Shown: positions 24,859-38,397, counted from the first letter of the stretch. The stretch: 64,000 nt of DNA from Moringa oleifera (GCA_021397835.1 JAJFZO010000034.1:5795001-5859000), one strand, 5' to 3'. The notes: generated from the letters alone by a model not told the origin. Numbers and translations: made by a program.

Positions 24859-25915
24859 GACCAAATCATGAGGAGGATCATAAATTCCCATTGGTGGGTA
24901 CAGCAGAAAGTGATCATAATGATTTTCAAATGAGAAGAAAGTGACTCCTTAAATAGACCAAAAGACCCACAAAAGAATTTATGATTACAAGAGCTTCAAC
25001 TAAAGCTATGAATTAAAGAAGTGCAGATTAAGGAAAGCCTTATTGTCAGTGGAAGGAAAAGGGCTAATCATATGGTGTAAACCACAGCAAGACATGCCTC
25101 TTCTTGTTATTCTCTTTGATTGCCTCTTGTGTTAGCAACCTACTCCTTCACATGCATTTCTTGGTGATTCACCCACAATACCCAAAATTTTATTCTTTGT
25201 TCAGTGAAAGACGACTTGAGGGGCTGAGTGGCGTATGATATGGAGTTGTAGGGCTTCACATCCATGAATTTTCATACTTGAAGGGATATAAATTATTCTT
25301 CAAACTATTACAGTTTATTACTGTTCTCTTAGTAAAAGTTGCCCTAATGGTTTATTAAGTCTATGTGTGGGACATCTATTTAGACATGTTTGATCATTGG
25401 AAAAGCAGTGCATGTTGCCGCAGCATAACAACAACAGGGTTACACCATTATCTATCCTTTATGCTATCAATGTCAATAAGAAATTCATATTGACACTACA
25501 TTATTTACCATGTATTAATTCAACTTAATTAATGCATCCTTTTTGGGTCTTAATGACCCGATTCATTAATTGATTATTTCGGGTTGAATTACATGCTTCT
25601 TGTTTCTATGTGTTGGATTCATTTGCAATTTTTAATCTTCAAATCAGTCAAAGTATTTCTAATTTCCTCTGGGAAATGAATTATATGTCAATGTCATAAA
25701 AGAAGGAAACCAATTATTATAATTTAAAACTTTATTCTATTTATTATCATCATTATTAAACTAAATAAATAGGCACCGATGTGTTTCATTGAATAACAAC
25801 ATTGCAAAATAAAAATCCAAGACCATTCATGAGTATTAAAATTGAAACTTGCATCATATTTTGCTGGCCTTACATGTCATTCTTCTAATTTCATAAATTA
25901 ATACTTTTGTATAGT

Positions 25916-26104
25916 TTAATTGAATAATAAAATTCCAAAATAAATGATCTCATCAATCACATTGGCGATAAAGCAAAGCAAGAGCTTGTTTAGAGAGGGA
26001 TCGGGAAACTGATTCTCAGCATCAAGATCCTTATGGCCATAGGTGCATTTACACAATAGAATGGAAAGAAGCAAAACTAATTTCCCTCTTGCTTTGAATT
26101 CCAT
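25916..26104 (-). CDS. Possible small secreted peptide, 62 aa, unrecognised
   Basis: The frame starts MEFKARGKLVLLLSILLC, a charged start and hydrophobic stretch resembling a secretion signal with possible cleavage after CTYG. A short polar part follows (HKDLDAENQFPDPSLNK). It ends with a second hydrophobic run, odd for a secreted peptide. I recognise no family and see only two cysteines, both in the signal region. A TATAAAG lies at 26119-26125 (minus strand) but only 15 bp before the ATG, too close to drive this start. It may be a first exon, a decayed gene or a chance frame. Confidence 0.2.
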   Translation of the reverse strand: MEFKARGKLVLLLSILLCKCTYGHKDLDAENQFPDPSLNKLLLCFIANVIDEIIYFGILLFN

Positions 26105-26559
26105 TCATAAGCCCACAACTTTATATGCTATTGCTGCAGGGACCTTTACCAGAAGGCTATTTGTCTTAGAGGGTTGTAATTTGCATTTTGCAATCTAAAA
26201 ATCTGGTACATGTCGGCACACTCTTAATGGTGTGTTTATCCACAAGAATGTTGTTTATTCAACTGAAATTGGGGGCTTTTCTTTGATTCTGTTGTTCCAA
26301 TTTTTCAACAATTAATTGATGGTTATATATGTTAATTTCTTGACTTCTTCTTTTGTTAATTAAAAAAAAACTTTTATAGGTGCTATTTATGATTTTTTTA
26401 ATATCTGTAGAATAATTAATAAAAAATTTTAAAAATTATATAAAATTTTAATATTTATTTTATATTATTAAATAATTTTTAAAATAAAAATATATTTATA
26501 TTAACATTAAAAGATCAAAAATTAGAAAAATCTATCATAACGTTATTATAACAAAATAA

Positions 26560-27060
26560 ATTGTTCTATGATTAATTTTTTTCCTTTGAAAATGATTATA
26601 AAAACGCTATCTTAAATATCGATGTTAAAAAAATATATAACGATTATAAAAAAGCCACTATCTAGAATATCGTTTCTTAACGGTTATTGGACAATCATAA
26701 TTTTTTAAAAATTAATAAATATAATAAAATATTTTTTTTATTAATTTTATTAAAATTAATAAAAAATATAATGATTAATTTCTAATTTTTTAAATTTAAA
26801 ATTTACTAAAATAAAAATACAATGTCAAATTTTTAATAACGATGTTAATTGTTTATTACTCTTTAGAATATCTTTTTTTTAACGATCATTGGATATTTTT
26901 GACGATAATAAAAAATTATCGTATTAACTTTTTAAAAAAATATATAATAATTAATTTATTAATTTTTACATTTAAAAATTAAAAAATAAAAATACAATGT
27001 CAGTTTTTTAAGAATGACGTTTTGTGTTTATTACTTTCAATATGATCCTTTTCTTTAAAA
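26560..27060. repeat. Degenerate repeats, probably transposon subterminal region
   Basis: Very AT-rich, with recurring AACGATNATTGG-like words and a diverged duplication about 177 bp apart. AAAATACAATGTCAAATTTT near 26813 pairs with AAAATACAATGTCAGTTTTT near 26990, each followed by a TTTATTACT motif. It lies 0.6 kb from the Ulp1-like transposon relic at 27650-29450 and may be that element's end. No terminus was identified. Confidence 0.4.
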
Positions 27061-27649
27061 AAAAATTAATTTTTGTCATAAAATCGACATTGAAAGGTTA
27101 AGCAACCTTTTTTACATATAATTTTATAAATTTAATTATTTATTTTTAAAATTTTAAATTACTTAAAATATTAATTTTATTAGTATCGACTTGATATTTA
27201 TTTTTTTTATAATTTTATTTTTAATAATTTATTTATACAAAATTACATTCAAGAATTACACTTTAATATGTATTATTACAAAATTTTACAATTAATCATA
27301 CTTTAAAACATTATCATCATATTCAACACAATATATATACTGTAATATACCTAAAAATAATGACACTCTAATATGCATCAACATTTTTATAATTTTTTCG
27401 ATATTTTCATCGCTTTTCTAATATTATAATAGAAAATAATACACTAAATCATACTCCTATATGCATCAACACTTCTATTACTTCTTCAACAAACGCTAGA
27501 TGATCAATGGCACCATGTATCCCAACAATGTAGTAAAAGATTGGCAACTAGATGATCGTTCTAATTTTTAAGTTAAAAATACAAAGTATATGTATAATAC
27601 ATATTAATTCTTTAAACATACAAAAAAGGACATAACAAAATAAGTTCTT

Positions 27650-29450
27650 CACCTTTCTATTAAAGCCCACAAGTAATTTAATAGAACTAACAAAAATCTT
27701 TTCTTTAAGTCATTTATCTTCAATTCGACGTACTTGTTTTTATCTTTTAACTGCATTTAAAATATACATAAGTAAATACATTAGTATTTTTTATAATAAA
27801 CATATTAATTAAGTAAGTAATTATCAATAACTCACTATTTTTTAGAAGAAATAGTATCACTATGTCTTTCTATAATATCTTTCACATAAGCCATAACATA
27901 GTCACCATACTTAATATTAATAGGCTAGTGTGAATACATAATTGAAACAATGAAAATATCAACATACTATAAAAAAATTAAAAAATAATAAGAAACACAA
28001 ATTCTCATTACATTATAAATACTTGAGTAATAAAACTTCTAAATTTTTTTCTTGAAAGTCTAAACGCATAAATCACTATATACATCCTAAAAGCACTTAA
28101 AAATAAATCTTAGTCAAATATATAATTACAAAATGTTGTATTTAAAATATTATTCTAGTAAATGTTAGTTAACTCACGTTGTAATTAGATCTCTCATATT
28201 GTCTCAATCACCATGACACAAAGGATTAAACACTGTATATTGATATAAATCAAGCTTCAAAATGGCTAACATCCAATGTACTCTATATAATCAAACATAA
28301 TTTCAATAAGTCTAATGTCCACAAATATGTTTACAATTAAAATAATGTTTTTACTTACTTGAAATTGTAGGAAACCATTACGGTACCGTTCCTTGATCAC
28401 TTACTGCTTTCCACATCTTTATAGTAAGATATTGAACTTACTCTTTAACATTATTACAAGTCCCTACTGATACTATCACAGGATTAATAAATATGTACTT
28501 GTTATTCAAGTCACATATGACTAATATGTTTTTATGAAAATTTTGGAACATAAGCGAATAACATAACTTATATTTTTGAAAATTTTTTAAAAAATAAAAG
28601 ATAATAATAAGCATGATACACATACACAATCTAAACTTGAATAATGATAGCACTCAACTCTTCAATGTGGTAAAACTGCAGGATGTCATCTCTGTAAATA
28701 TACACTGAGCCTTCAGTAGTAAAAACTGTAATAGCTGTCATCATATCCACATCATGCAAGGAGACATATAACGATAGTGAAATCTAATCGAGTTCCATAT
28801 GGACTCTACAAGTAGTTCTTGGACATAAGTTCATGGTTTAAATTTAGATAATGCCTTCAAAAGCAAATATACCATTCTAATAATTAATTCTTAAATTTCA
28901 TGAAAATAATAGATAATATAACAATATATTACCTGAATATTAAGAGCAATAATCCAATGTGATGGCTGAATGACATGTGTCCCAATAACTTAAGATACAA
29001 TGAACATATCTAAATTAGGAATCGGTTGACGTAAGGGAGTACCAGGCTTTACAACTATGGTGATCTGAACTCTAACATTATCTTCAATCATGTCATGTCC
29101 ATAGACTGTTTGATTTATGGTAAGATCAATGAAAATCGACCCATTGGCTATAACAATATTAGCATTGTCAAGTGTCATCTGGCACGACAGACACTATAAT
29201 GAAAAAAATGAAGTAAAGTTAAATGCATCACAAATCTTACATTAAGTGAAGAAAATATAATATACCTTGGAATTGGTAGGCTAAATTGCTGGTGCTTGTG
29301 TTGGAGGCTGTGTGAGGTTTTCGACATCATCCTTATTAACAACTCATATCCCATTTATGTTGTTACTAACCTTGCTAAGATGTTTACGATCAAAGAGAGT
29401 ACTCCTAGATGTGCTCATGTCTCCAATATATGTCTATAATCGTTAATCTA
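27650..29450 (-). pseudogene. CACTA-type accessory ORF with Ulp1-like (C48) protease, decayed
   Basis: Reading down from 29450, TQPPTQAPAI is followed by the open piece 28990-29178 with MTLDNANIVIANGSIF, VYGHDMIEDNVRVQITIV and IPNLDMF. This resembles the DUF8039-like region found before the protease in plant CACTA proteins. Farther down come GSVYIYRDDILQFYHIEELS (about 28710-28640), then LKLDLYQYTVFNP and HGDWDNMRDLI (about 28260-28180). KYGDYVMAYVKDIIERHSD (about 27930-27860) corresponds to the CGYYVMRYMKE region of C48 peptidases, with the cysteine position changed. Intron-like gaps separate the pieces. Similar proteins occur in some Mutator-like elements, so superfamily is less certain than domain. 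Confidence 0.5.
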
Positions 29451-29699
29451 ATTAAAGCATAAAACTCATATCACAACATAAAATTGAATTTATCTAATGA
29501 TGGAGATTATGACTCATTTATAAGTAAACGTGCAGAGGCTTTTTCAAGATGAGATCTCTTGATAAAGGAAGGATGACCAAGCAAGGTAAAGGATGAGTGG
29601 GCTCAGGTAGACTCTAAGGGAGAGTCTGCCACTTGAGGAGATCGTGTAAGAAGTGGGTTAGAAAGTTCTTTAGAGATTGACAATGGGATGAGCTCTTAG

Positions 29700-30331
29700 G
29701 ATACAAGGTGAGAGTGTATTCTAGCTATCCATGCATCAATGAAAAACGTGGACATAAGAAGAATCTTCTTGCTGCTCACCACAGTATGCTTAGAAGCAGC
29801 AAAAGGCTCACAAAAGGTGACATCACAATCATAATCTTAGTTTGGTCAAGTCTATTGATTAATCTTTGAAGGAATTCTATCTTAAAACATCCAAAAGTAT
29901 GATTATCTCTAATGCTTCACTACTTTAGCAAGATCAAAAGCAAAGACTGAAAGCCTCTTTTATGAAAAGTACCAAAATTTCTTAGGGTGTCTTAGGTTGA
30001 TCTTTAGTTGCTTCAAGTCAAAAGACTTAGAAAATAATAGGGATGATAGATTTATAATTTTTCAATCTAAAAACCCAGTAGAGAAAGCAACTAGGATTCT
30101 CTAGGAATTAAGAACTAGTTGAAAGGGGGATACCTTGTAATTTTCACAAATTACTCTAAATAATATATTTAGAGGAAGTCTCAAACCTCCTTTTAAACAT
30201 TCCTTGAACACACAGAAAGTGCCATGCTTTTCAAACCAAGGTCTCTCATTAAGAGTAAGTATCATCATGCCGATCGAGGTAGGGATCCCGTATATTTTTC
30301 TAATTCTAGTCAAATCCATGTTGGTAATCAT
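29700..30331 (-). pseudogene. PF04195-type domain of a plant retrotransposon extra ORF
   Basis: The open piece 30101-30331 reads IYGIPTSIGMMILTLNERPW, then GTFCVFKECLKGGLRLPLN, ILFRVICENYKVSPFQLVLN. This follows the 'putative gypsy type transposon' domain (YxIPxxV, then LKxGLRFPL, then GLxPSQLxPN). Below 30101 the reading continues with stops (LVAFSTGFLDWKI-like, then FWYFS, KRGF). In Tat-lineage elements such ORFs often run antisense near the 3' LTR. The + strand sequence at 31.1-31.7 kb looks like an LTR and would fit that layout. Confidence 0.55.
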
Positions 30332-31099
30332 CGAAAGCTCTATAAATTATATGTTAGTTAGAATGTATAAGAGAAAGAGTGTAAAAAAGAGTGAAATTTA
30401 CCTAAAGAGAAAGTGCTTCATTGAAAATAAAAATAAGAGACTTATTATGAAAGAATTTATAGAGATTAGAGGGAGTGAAAGGTAGTTTATGAAGTAAATG
30501 GATGAGGGAGATTATAAGGAAGACCTGGCAGACTAATAGAAAACATCTCAAAAGAAAGTTAGTCAATGAAAGGAGAGAATTGTTGTGAAGAACAACTTCT
30601 TCGAAGTGATGCTGCTGACATGGCAATGTGAACTAACATGGCATGATGTGGCTGGGCATCTCTAATAGTATGTCAGAAGGGAGATTTAGTTAACAAGGCA
30701 CTAATAAGCAATGTTGATGATATGATAATGTAAAGCAATTCTTACTCATCATTTATTGATTAATGTGGCACGAAGTCATTCGATGATTTTGTAACATTAG
30801 TTTAAAATGAAGTAAGATTGTGACATGGTTGGTAATGCTAATTTGGTGATGATTGAATGGAGATAGAGTTGCCTGATCATCAAAAAGATCCCACATAATA
30901 GGCAGAATTGCTGACATGGCAGTTTGCTTAAGGATGCACTCTATAGCACAATTTAAGTAGAATTCTTTAACTAATTGATAAGATTTAAGTAGAAAATCAT
31001 GCAAAAAAAGCTCAAATGTATAAGAAGACTAAGGATCACTTGCTAAAGATTGGAGCCTAACCTTGGGTTCAAGGGAATTGAGCAACACAACGGAGGTCA

Positions 31100-31720
31100 T
31101 TAAGTATAATTGTTCTTAAGCTATCCAAGTAAGAGTAAATTTAATTGAAAAGACGTAGTTGTACCTAGACAAGGCTAGAGAGTGTGAAAATCACGTCGAA
31201 ATTAGTGAACACACTGAGATAGAGTCTCGAAAGACTTCTCAAAGTAGAGATAACTTTATTAAGCTTAAAAGCAAAGTCTATTAGTTGCACTTCATTTTTC
31301 TATTCCACCCACCATTTACTAATAATCTATACCATCAAATCCTATAAATAACCATTAAAGCCTGTAGTTAGGGACATTCAAAGAGATACACATAGGGATT
31401 TAGATGCATATTCACACAGATTCAAATACGTCCAAAAAAGAAAAACTAGCATTCTTTAAACTCAAAAACACCTATAGCTCTCTCAAAAAATATATCTCTA
31501 TAGATTTCTTAGTTGTTATAGAAGTTTTCATTTCTTATCGAAGGAATTTCAATTTGAAATCTTGTATCCATTCGTATTGAAGAGGGAAAGAATTCCACGA
31601 CAAAAGTAAGGGACTTCAAGAGGTATCTAAGCTCTCTTCTTGAATCTATTTTCTATAAATTATTTATTTTCTTAAATAAAATTACTTAAGTTGAGATATT
31701 ATTAGATTTTTGTTAAGTTA
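31100..31720 (+). other. LTR-like or promoter-like stretch
   Basis: Contains CCTATAAATAACC (about 31343), a good TATA motif, followed by a C/A-rich stretch and then AGGGAAAGAATTCC. This resembles the promoter and leader part of a gypsy LTR. No second copy exists in the window to prove it. 30332-31099 and 31721-32580 hold nothing I recognise. Confidence 0.25.
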
Positions 31721-32579
31721 CACATTTTGATCTAGTTAATGTTTTAGTTTATAGCTAAATCATATTAGAAAATATTTTTGTATCGGAATTATTTTTTTAT
31801 AAATAATCTATTTTTCTCATTAAAAAAATATTACATATACGATTTCTAACCCTTATTTTGAAAAAAAAATACGGGAAGTGCAAACTGTTCTTTTTTCCTC
31901 AAAAAATGTTTTGGTACATCAGAATGGAATAAGTAAGAAATTGTAAGTATTTTGACCAAACTACTCTTGAAAGTTATTTCTCACGAAAAACATTAAAAAT
32001 GGTATCAATTTTTGGGCTTTTGGATGTACTAATTCTTTCCAAGCATAACCAACTCTCAAATCCAAAATCTCAATTTTTTAAAAATCAGTTAGCCTTACTC
32101 TAGGATGGTGGGCAATCACACTTAAAAAATTAGTGGTGACTCCTAATATTTTCTCATATTGTACGTTTCTCAAGTTGTGACAAATGCATTCTAAATACCT
32201 GTAGAAGACAAATCTTTTCTTGCATAACCTAACATCTATTAAACTTAGCATAAAGCCAAGCCTAGAACTTAGAATAGTCAAGGAACCCTCATAGAACACA
32301 TACAAAGTCATAACTTTTACTTGTGCTTCATACTAACCTTTTCATTGTTTATGTGAAAAATTTTTTGTGTTTTGCATTTATCATGACATATCATCAAGAA
32401 ATCCATTATCCTGGCAAATTAAAGTCTAAGCTATGGACTGTTACTAACCCTTTATAGTTTCAGCCATTAGTAAAAATGCGCCATACATTCGCAGGTTACT
32501 AAGTCTCTTAATGTCCATTTTTCACATTCAACACACATTGCTGCACTTTCATGCATACATGGACATAAATCTAAACAAA

Positions 32580-32581
<2 letters not shown>

Positions 32582-32615
<34 letters not shown>
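32582..32615. repeat. (TAA)n microsatellite
   Basis: Uninterrupted TAA units, about 11 copies, just upstream of the LINE fragment. Confidence 0.95.
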
Positions 32616-32629
32616 TAGATTGAAGAGAG

Positions 32630-34105
32630 AGAATAAGCAAGGATAAAGGTCTTAAATTAGCTAAAGACTTCTGGCCCATTAACTTATGCAATGTCATCTA
32701 AAAACTCATAGCCAAAGTACTAGCAAATAGACTCTAAAAGGTACTGTCCAATATCATCAGTAAAAATTAATCTTTTCTTAAAGAGGCGAATGATATTTGA
32801 CAACGTTTCGGTAGTATATGAAATACTCCATGTCAAAAAGATAAAACAAAGGAAGTAAGGCAATTTAGCTTTGAAACTCAATTTAAACAAGGCTTACGAT
32901 CAAGTGGAATAGGGTTACTTAGGGGCTTTCATGCAAACTATTGGTTTTTCATAAAAATGGTGTAGGCCATCATGGAATGAGTCCAATAGGTATCCTATTC
33001 CATTCTTATAAACAATTAACCAAATGGCCATATCACTTTAACCGGAGGGCTCTTCCAGGGAAACCCTTTATTACCCCTACCTCTTCTTCTTATGTGCAAA
33101 AAGGCTTTCAACATTGCTCTTTTAAGCAAAGTCTTTGAAAAAAAATCCATGTTGTAGCGGTAATGAGATAAGGACCTAAAGTTTCTTTTTTTTTTTTTTT
33201 TGCTGATGACAACATTTTATTCTTCTCAACATCAAGGGCAAAATGTGCTTCTGTATTAGGTATTCTTCCATAATTTGGGTTAGCCTCTAGCCAACAGGTA
33301 AACTTGGACAAGTCTAGTATTTTTTGCTAAGGTAAGGGCAACCATCAAGAATGATCTAATGACTTATTAAGGAGTCTCTTGCTGGGAAGGGTAGTGATCA
33401 ACATAGGAACTTGATGGAGGATAGGCGATGGATCCTTAATTGATGTATGGAAAGATCAATGGATTTCAGATGCACCTCATGGTTGAGCATCTCCTCCAGC
33501 AAAGATTCAACGAACAAGAATGCTCGTCAGCATACTCATCGACACGAAGAGGAGAGAGCAGCTCTCCCACATCATACGTGAACTACTTATACGAATTGAA
33601 GCTGCATATGTCTTGATTATACTATTAAGCATTGTTCCCATGAAAGACAAGCTCATGTCTAAGATGGTAGCTCCATTGTGCATTATACAGTCAAGGTGTA
33701 GGATACTATCTTGTTAGAAAACTAATGGGTAAAGAAAAATGATGGGCAAAAAGGTATCTCATCCTCAATATAGAACCCAAAATTGGCAAATCATATAAAA
33801 GGCGGAGTTTCCCTTACAATTTAACATTTTGCATGTAGAATGTTACATGGGATTTTCCCTACCACAGATAACTTGTGACAACATCACTCAAATCAATCCC
33901 ACGTGTTGTGTTTAAATTTAATTACAGTACTTAAGTACGGGAAAAAATGCAATGTGATTTGGCTTAACTTTGCCTCATTATCTTGTGGATGATTAGTAAT
34001 AGATGTGGGTATTCTTTTATCTTTTAACCGTTGACAAATTAAATATTTTTCTAATCATATGTAGAAGCTTGTGTTCAATAAAAATAAAGTCTTCCATGAT
34101 TACAT
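32630..34105 (+). pseudogene. LINE ORF2 relic: reverse transcriptase and zf-RVT region
   Basis: The + strand reads LKLAKDFWPINLCNVI, then LIAKVLANRL, the KLISKVLxNR segment of plant LINE RTs. Next is a decayed LKLDMSKAYDRVEWGYL equivalent, seen as LKLNLNKAYDQVEWG across frames at about 32865-32910. Then a LFQGNPLLP-like region replaces LRQGDPLSPYLF, and FADDNILF (about 33200) is the catalytic F/YADD box, still intact. After a gap come WRIGDGSLIDVWKDQW (about 33415), the WxxGxGxxxxxWxDxW motif, and LHGIFPTTDNL (about 33845) of the zf-RVT region. Frameshifts and stops are many, including a T-run just before the FADD box. Confidence 0.7.
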
Positions 34106-34487
34106 TGTTGAGTATCTATGGAGACAAATTTTACTTAAGAGGGCATTTTGAGATTTTCACACATGTATTGTTAGCTTCGGGCTTTATTACATAAAAGGGT
34201 TACCCATGTAAATATAACAGAAAAAGTGGGTAAGAGTCCTAAGGCTTTGTTATAATAAAGGGAGGGCTAAAAAAATAGTTATCTCTCTTGTAATTTATTT
34301 TCATAGTGAAAAGGTTTTCTGCAGTGACTGCAAAGTGGATGTAACTCTCAATTAAGGGTGAACCATTATAAATCTTATGTTCTTGTGATTGTTTAATATA
34401 TTGTTACTTCAATTATTATTACTTTTAGGTTTGAAGAATTTGATATTTGATCCATCAACTATGGATTTTGTTATCCAATTCCCAATA
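34106..34487 (+). repeat. Copia 5' LTR
   Basis: 382 bp, TG...TA. Contains TTATAATAAAGGGAGGG (about 34248), a likely promoter TATA region that is also conserved in the 3' LTR. It matches 38467-38855 over its whole length. Confidence 0.9.
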
Positions 34488-34489
34488 AT

Positions 34490-34501
34490 TAGTCTCAAAG
34501 T
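34490..34501 (+). other. Decayed primer-binding site (initiator tRNA-Met type)
   Basis: TAGTCTCAAAGT, two bases after the 5' LTR, matches the usual plant copia site TGGTATCAGAGC at 8 of 12 positions. Confidence 0.5.
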
Positions 34502-34524
34502 TCTGGATTTTGAGATTAAAAGTA

Positions 34525-37500
34525 ATGGGTAGTGAAAAAAACTCATCATATAAGATCATCAAGTTTGATGGTGCAAAATATATCTTTTGAAGAATGCAAA
34601 TCGAGAATTATTTATATGAAAAAAAGTTGCAATAAACCATTTTTGGGTCAAAAGCCTAAAAACATTTTACAAAGAAATTGGGATCTCCTTAATAAACAGG
34701 TACTGAGGGTTATTCGGCTGATACTGTCAAAGAATGTTACTCACAATATGACGAACAAGAAAACAACTACAAGTCTAATGAAGGTACTATCTGACATATA
34801 TGAAAAACCTTCAGCAAACAATAAAGTTTTTCTCATGAAGAAGCTATTTCACTTGAAAATGGGTGAAGGTAATTCCGTGGCAACTCATCTCAATAAGTTT
34901 AATATTATTGTCAATCAGTTATCTTTCGCTGAGATTGAATTTGATGATAAGGTACGTGCCTTAATATTTTTGACATTACTGCCAAATAGTTGATACCCAT
35001 GAGAATAGCTATTAGTAATTCTATTGAGAGCTCAAAGCTAAACTTCAATGATGTTCGTGATTGAATTCTTGCAGAAGAGATTCAGAGAATCAATTCAGGT
35101 GAAACATTAGTTTCAAATTTTGCCCTAAATGTTAAGAATAGAGAAAGAGAAAGTGACAGAAATTCTAATTGCAATAAGGGCAACTCTAAGTCAAGAAATA
35201 GAAGAATCAAATCCAGCTTTAAAAGAAATCTGAAATGCTAAAATTGTAAGAAAAATGGCCATATGAAGAAAGATTATCGATCACTAAAGAAAAAATTATG
35301 AGAATAAAGATGATACTGCAAATACTGTAACAGATAAGGTATATGACATATTATTTTTGGCTATTGATAATCCTCTTAAATATTGGATTTTAATCTCTAT
35401 GGCATCTTTTCATACAACTACATATAACAAAATAATTAAAAATTATGTTGCTGGTAATTTTGAAAAATTCTATCTTGCTGATAGAAAATCTTTGAATATC
35501 ATTGGTGTGGGTGATGTTAAATTGAAGATGCCAAATGAAAATATCTAAAAAATTCAAAAGGTAAGACATAGGCCAAAGTTGATGAGAAATCTGATTTCCA
35601 TTGGATAGTTTGATAATGAAAGGCACAAGGCGATTTTCAATGATAATGCTTGAAAAGTTACCAAAGGTGCCATGGTTGTTGCTCAAGGGAGCAAAACTGA
35701 AATTCTCTATATGACCTCAAGTTGCAAGGATACAGTGGCTACGATTGACACTGGTCTAAACTTTAATTTATGGCATTGCAGACTTGGGCATATGAGTGAA
35801 AAGAGAATAAAGATCATGATAGCAAATGGTAATTTGCGAGATTTGAAATCTGTAGAGCATAAGTTGTGTGGAAGTTGCATTTTTGGTAAATAGAAAAAGG
35901 TCAGCTTTTCTAGAGCAAGAAAGCAGTTGAAGTAGGAAAAACTAGAGTTAGTTCATGTAGATGTATGGGCACTTTCAATTGTGATATCTCTTGAGGGATC
36001 TAGCTACTATATGACTTTCATTAATGACTCAAACAAAAATGTATAGATTTATTTTTTGAAGAATAAATCTGATGCATTTGATACTTTCACGAAATAGAAA
36101 GCTATGATTAAGAACGAAGCCAATCTTAAAGTTAAATGTTTGAGATATAATAATGGTAGAGAATACATTAATTGGCATTTCAAATGTTTTTGTGCTAATA
36201 ATGGGATCAAGATGCAGAAAACTATTCCAGGGACACCTTAGCAAATGGTATTACAGAAAGGATGAACATGATATTGAATGAGCATGTAAGGAGCATGAGA
36301 ATGCATATAGGATTGCCTAAGGTATTTTGAGCAGATATAATTAATACTGTAGCCTATTTAATCAATCGAGATCTTTTAGTTTCTTTGGATTGCAGAACAC
36401 CTAGTGAGGTTTAGAGTGGTAAAAAAATGAACCTAGCTTTTTTGAGAATATTTGATTGCCTATTATATATCCATATCGATACTATTGCTAGAGGTAAACT
36501 TAATCTCAAATCAAACAAATATTTTTGCATTGGATACGGTGATAATAAGTTTGGTTATCGTTTTTGGGATAGTCAAAATAGGAATATCATTAAGAATAGG
36601 GATGTAATCTTTAATGAGCAAGTTTTGTACAAGGATAGTTTGGGCAAGAGTTCAAAAGTAACAAATTTTGAGGTAAAAAGACCTATAGTAATTCACTTAA
36701 GAGACATTCTAGTAAATCAGTTACAACAGAATACCCAAGAAGTTAAAGACGACAATTGCTGAGAAAAAACAAGAAAGTATGGTTCTAAAGGTAAATCTAA
36801 TCACTCATTTGATAGAAGTGAGAAGATCTTCCAAAACTATGAGACCACCACAGAGATTCTCACCATCTCTGAACTACATCTTGTTGATTAATAGGGTGAA
36901 CTAGAGAGTTTCGATAAAGCTTTATAGGGTAATGAATCAATCAAATGAGAGTTAGCCAACAAAGATGAGATAAATTCTCTAATGAGTAATCAAACATGAG
37001 GATTAACAGAACTACTACAAAGAAAAATGGACTTGCAGAATAAATTGGTTTTTTAGATAATAAAAGAGCATGAAAGTAGCAAGCGATATAAACCAAGGTT
37101 AGTAGTTAAAGACTTTCAACAAAAGGAAGGTATTGACTACATAAAGATTTTTTTCCTCAGTAGTTAAGTTGACTACAATCAAAACAATGTTTGGGTTAGT
37201 AGCTTATGAAAATTTGCATCTGTAACAAATGGATATAAAAACAACTTTTCTTCATGGTGATTTTGAGGAAAAATTTTACATGAATCAACCACAGCGATTT
37301 GAAGACAAAGGCAAGAAGAAAATGAAATGTAAACTTATGAAAAGTTTATACGGGTTAAAATAAGCTCTTAGAAAGTGGTACAAGAAGTTTAACAACTTCA
37401 TAGGTGACAATGGTTTCTTAAAATGCCAAGCAAACCATTGTTGTATGATAACTCTTACGTTATGTTATTGTTATGTATTGATGACTTGTTAATTGTTAGA

Positions 37501-38397
37501 ACCAATTTGTATGAGATAGAGAAATTAAAAAGTAAGCTTTTAAAGAAGTTTAGGATGAGAATTACCAGAGAAAAAAGGATTTTTAAGTTATCTAAAAAAA
37601 AATACATCAGCAAGGTGCTTACTAGATTCAAAATGGATAGTGCCAAACTAGTGAGTATACCTTTGTCTAGTCAGTTCAAGCTATCCAAGAGTCAATCTCC
37701 TTCAAATGATAATGAGATTACATATATAGGCAGGGTGCCTTATGCTTCTACTATTGAGAGTGTAATATATACCATAGTATGTACAAGACCAGACATAACA
37801 TATACAATAGGAGCTATTAGCAGGTACATGACCAATTCAGGAAAACAACACTGGGAAGTAGTTAAATGGATTTTCAAGCATTTGAAAAATAACACAGATT
37901 TAGTTTTGTACTTCAGGAAAACAAATACGAGTTTATATGGTTATATTGATTATGATTTGGCTGGTGATATAAATAGCAAAAAAAGTACTACATGGTATGT
38001 TTACATATGAGGTGGTACTACAATTAGTTGGATGTCTAAACTACAAAAAATAGTTGTACTTTCTACCATTGAAGCTGAATATACTACTCTTACAAAAACA
38101 AGTAAGTAGATGATATGGTTATTATCTTTCCTAAATAAACTAGACATAAGTTTGAAAAAAAATATGCTACAGTGTGACAACCAAAGTGCCATTTATTTGG
38201 CAAAGAACCTTGTATATCATGCTAGAACAAAGCATATATAAGTCAGGTATCACTTCATAAGATCAGCTTTAGAAGATGGTATCTTATCACTTGAAAAGAT
38301 ACAAAGAAGTCATAATCTAGCTGATATATTGACTAAGGTTGTTACAATTGAGAAACTAAAGTTATGTATAACTTCAGTAGCATTTCTCAGCTGTTGA
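34525..38397 (+). pseudogene. Copia gag-pol polyprotein relic
   Basis: The reading starts at the ATG at 34525 (MGSEKNSSYKIIKFDG) and hits a TGA where tryptophan is usual. Gag continues in 34532-34993 (KKLFHLKMGEGNSVATHLNK). The zinc knuckle at about 35237-35280 is broken: stop after its first cysteine, last cysteine changed to Y. The integrase zinc region (WHCRLGHMS, CGSC) lies in 35672-35893. The core has HVDVW and YYMTFIND, but LRYNNGREY shows the second catalytic aspartate changed to N. RT shows MDIKTTFLHGDFEE, LYGLK and LLCIDDLLI; RNase H shows YDLAGD, EAEY and CDNQSAIYLAK. It ends at 38395-38397. More than ten in-frame stops. Confidence 0.9.

Noticed and set aside
30204..30485. 93-codon + strand frame
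   Set aside because: It is the shadow of the minus-strand PF04195-type reading at 30101-30331.
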